This document shows, piece after piece, positions 5,533-6,064 of a DNA stretch of 6,064 bases. Every line of letters begins with the position of its first letter. The first letter of the stretch is position 1. Source of the DNA: B4-G1 sp964393895 (GTDB lineage Bacteria > Chloroflexota > Anaerolineae > B4-G1); contig CAYMWP010000197.1 of assembly GCA_964393895.1 (NCBI GenBank), positions 1 through 6,064 on the forward strand, written 5' to 3'. Both the position numbers and the translations under genes were made by a program. The notes beneath the pieces are model-generated. The model saw only the letters and a list, made by a program, of their open reading frames with translations. It did not search any database and was not told the DNA's origin.

Positions 5533-5605
5533 TCCCGAAAGCTGATTTTGACAGGTTTTCGCATCATTTCCAAGCGGTTCTGGCTCCAAATCCGAGCTTT
5601 CGGGA
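5533..5605. repeat. Inverted repeat with perfect 11-bp arms
   Basis: TCCCGAAAGCT (5533-5543) is exactly complementary to AGCTTTCGGGA (5595-5605), with 51 bp between the arms. It lies upstream of the glycoside hydrolase start. It could be a small mobile-element end pair or a structured transcript; nothing is coded inside. Confidence 0.6.
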
Positions 5606-5671
5606 CTAGGACGCAGGTTCAGGCAACCGTAGGTTGCACCAGATTTTCGCTGAATTTTCGACCTGTGCAAT

Positions 5672-5694
5672 TAGAACGGCCGCGTTCTATTTTT
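5672..5694 (+). terminator. Hairpin with following T-run
   Basis: TAGAACG (5672-5678) and CGTTCTA (5683-5689) form a 7-bp stem with loop GCCG, followed directly by TTTTTCT. This is a Rho-independent terminator shape on the + strand. No + strand gene is visible upstream to be terminated, so it would serve either a small RNA or nothing. Confidence 0.4.
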
Positions 5695-5700
5695 CTATCG

Positions 5701-5777
5701 GGACACGGACAAACACGGGCTTTGCTCACGGATTTTTATCGAGACTGTATCCGTGAAATCTGTGTTCGTCCGTGTCC
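5701..5777. repeat. 77-bp nested palindromic repeat
   Basis: The outer arms GGACACGGACAAACAC (5701-5716) and GTGTTCGTCCGTGTCC (5762-5777) are complementary at 15 of 16 positions. The inner arms TCACGGAT (5726-5733) and ATCCGTGA (5749-5756) are perfect. Sequences of this ATCCGTG...TCCGTGTCC type occur, to my recollection, as dispersed intergenic repeats in environmental bacterial genomes. Confidence 0.65.
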
Positions 5778-5824
5778 AACGATTTAACTGCACAGATGGT
5801 GAATTTTTTGGCATTACGGTAAAA

Positions 5825-5840
5825 GTAACACGTTTGTTAC
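5825..5840. repeat. Small palindrome at the left edge of the CACAGAG element
   Basis: GTAACA (5825-5830) and TGTTAC (5835-5840) form perfect arms around CGTT. The right arm overlaps the first bases of the following GTTACAGAG repeat. Confidence 0.4.
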
Positions 5841-5941
5841 AGAGCTACACAGAGGAGCCACGGAGAGCCTCAGAGTGCTTTTCTTTGTGTATCTCTGCGT
5901 CTTCTCTGCCGGATGTTGTTTATCCGCTATCTCTGTGTAAC
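5836..5941. repeat. CACAGAG-type palindromic element
   Basis: The left end GTTACAGAG...ACACAGAGGAGCCACGG and the right end CTCTGTGTAAC (5931-5941) are imperfectly complementary: the complement of the right end is GTTACACAGAG. The right half resembles 3754-3796. The element overlaps the last codons of the partial frame at the window edge. Confidence 0.5.
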
Positions 5942-6063
5942 AATGCGACTTTTGCATCTGCGTTATCAGGTGAATCTACGTCCTGCTGGTTAATGGTCAC
6001 GTCGTCCTTAGTGCAGCGATACATAAATTCGTTCCGCTTTGCGCCGGCCGCGCCGCCCTGAAG
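5920..6063 (-). CDS. C-terminal part of an unidentified gene (partial)
   Basis: From the window edge the - strand is open for 47 codons (GAAGAKRNEFMYRCTKDDV, then a hydrophilic Asn/Asp-rich part) to TAA 5922-5920. The composition is that of a soluble, polar protein tail; no family is recognised and only one Cys is present. The last codons (LLHRDSG) fall in the CACAGAG-type repeat, so the original end of the protein may have been replaced. An opposing + strand frame covers the same bases, but its product, rich in Ser, Ala and Pro, looks like a shadow. Confidence is low because the start lies outside the window. Confidence 0.35.
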   Translation of the reverse strand, partial: LQGGAAGAKRNEFMYRCTKDDVTINQQDVDSPDNADAKVALLHRDSG

Positions 6064-6064
6064 A

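Larger units (their letters stand above)
5481..5919. other. Gene-free, AT-richer intergenic region with palindromes
   Basis: About 440 bp with no convincing gene. Open frames at 5548-5787 (+), 5753-6061 (+) and 5302-5670 (-) run through inverted repeats and lack ribosome binding sites. The region is visibly lower in GC than the genes beside it. It should also contain the promoter of the glycoside hydrolase gene, but I could not find a clear -35/-10 pair on the - strand. Confidence 0.6.

Noticed and set aside
5548..5553. TTGACA as a -35 promoter box on the + strand
   Set aside because: No TATAAT-like hexamer stands about 17 bp downstream and no + strand gene follows.

Overview
The window looks like a GC-rich bacterial chromosome segment, most likely Chloroflexota (Anaerolineae-like). 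This is inference from style, not a marker gene: a secreted glycosidase with a long Thr-Pro linker, a bacterial GH3-family adenylating enzyme, a DUF362-ferredoxin protein, an RHS-type remnant, and many small palindromic elements in AT-richer spacers.

Layout. Positions 1-1438 (+ strand) hold an operon-like run: the tail of an unknown gene (stop at 89-91), a DUF362 protein with two 4Fe-4S clusters, and a 63-residue two-helix membrane protein. The DUF362 gene has no normal start codon where homology and the ribosome binding site place its start; ATA at 94 is the best candidate. Positions 1439-1746 lie between convergent genes. They hold a decayed RHS-type fragment on the - strand and a 101-bp element bounded by perfect 18-bp inverted repeats. 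Positions 1747-2922 (-) encode a GH3-family protein that lacks the usual C-terminal domain. Positions 2923-3302 are a repeat-rich spacer. It carries a second copy of a hairpin that also lies beyond the 3' end of the GH3 gene, and a 52-bp inverted-repeat element flanked by exact 8-bp direct repeats, which looks like a recent insertion.

Positions 3303-3734 (-) encode a small membrane protein with a highly charged N-terminus and four helices. Positions 3840-5480 (-) encode a secreted clan GH-A-type glycoside hydrolase with a Thr-Pro linker and a C-terminal membrane anchor. Positions 5481-5919 hold no convincing gene, but contain several inverted repeats and a hairpin followed by a T-run. At the right edge a partial - strand frame (5920-6063) seems to take its last codons from a repeat.

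The genes do not form one evident pathway. I see no defence system, CRISPR array, tRNA, rRNA or intact transposase. The most unusual content is the set of small, nested, transposase-less palindromic elements around the genes.
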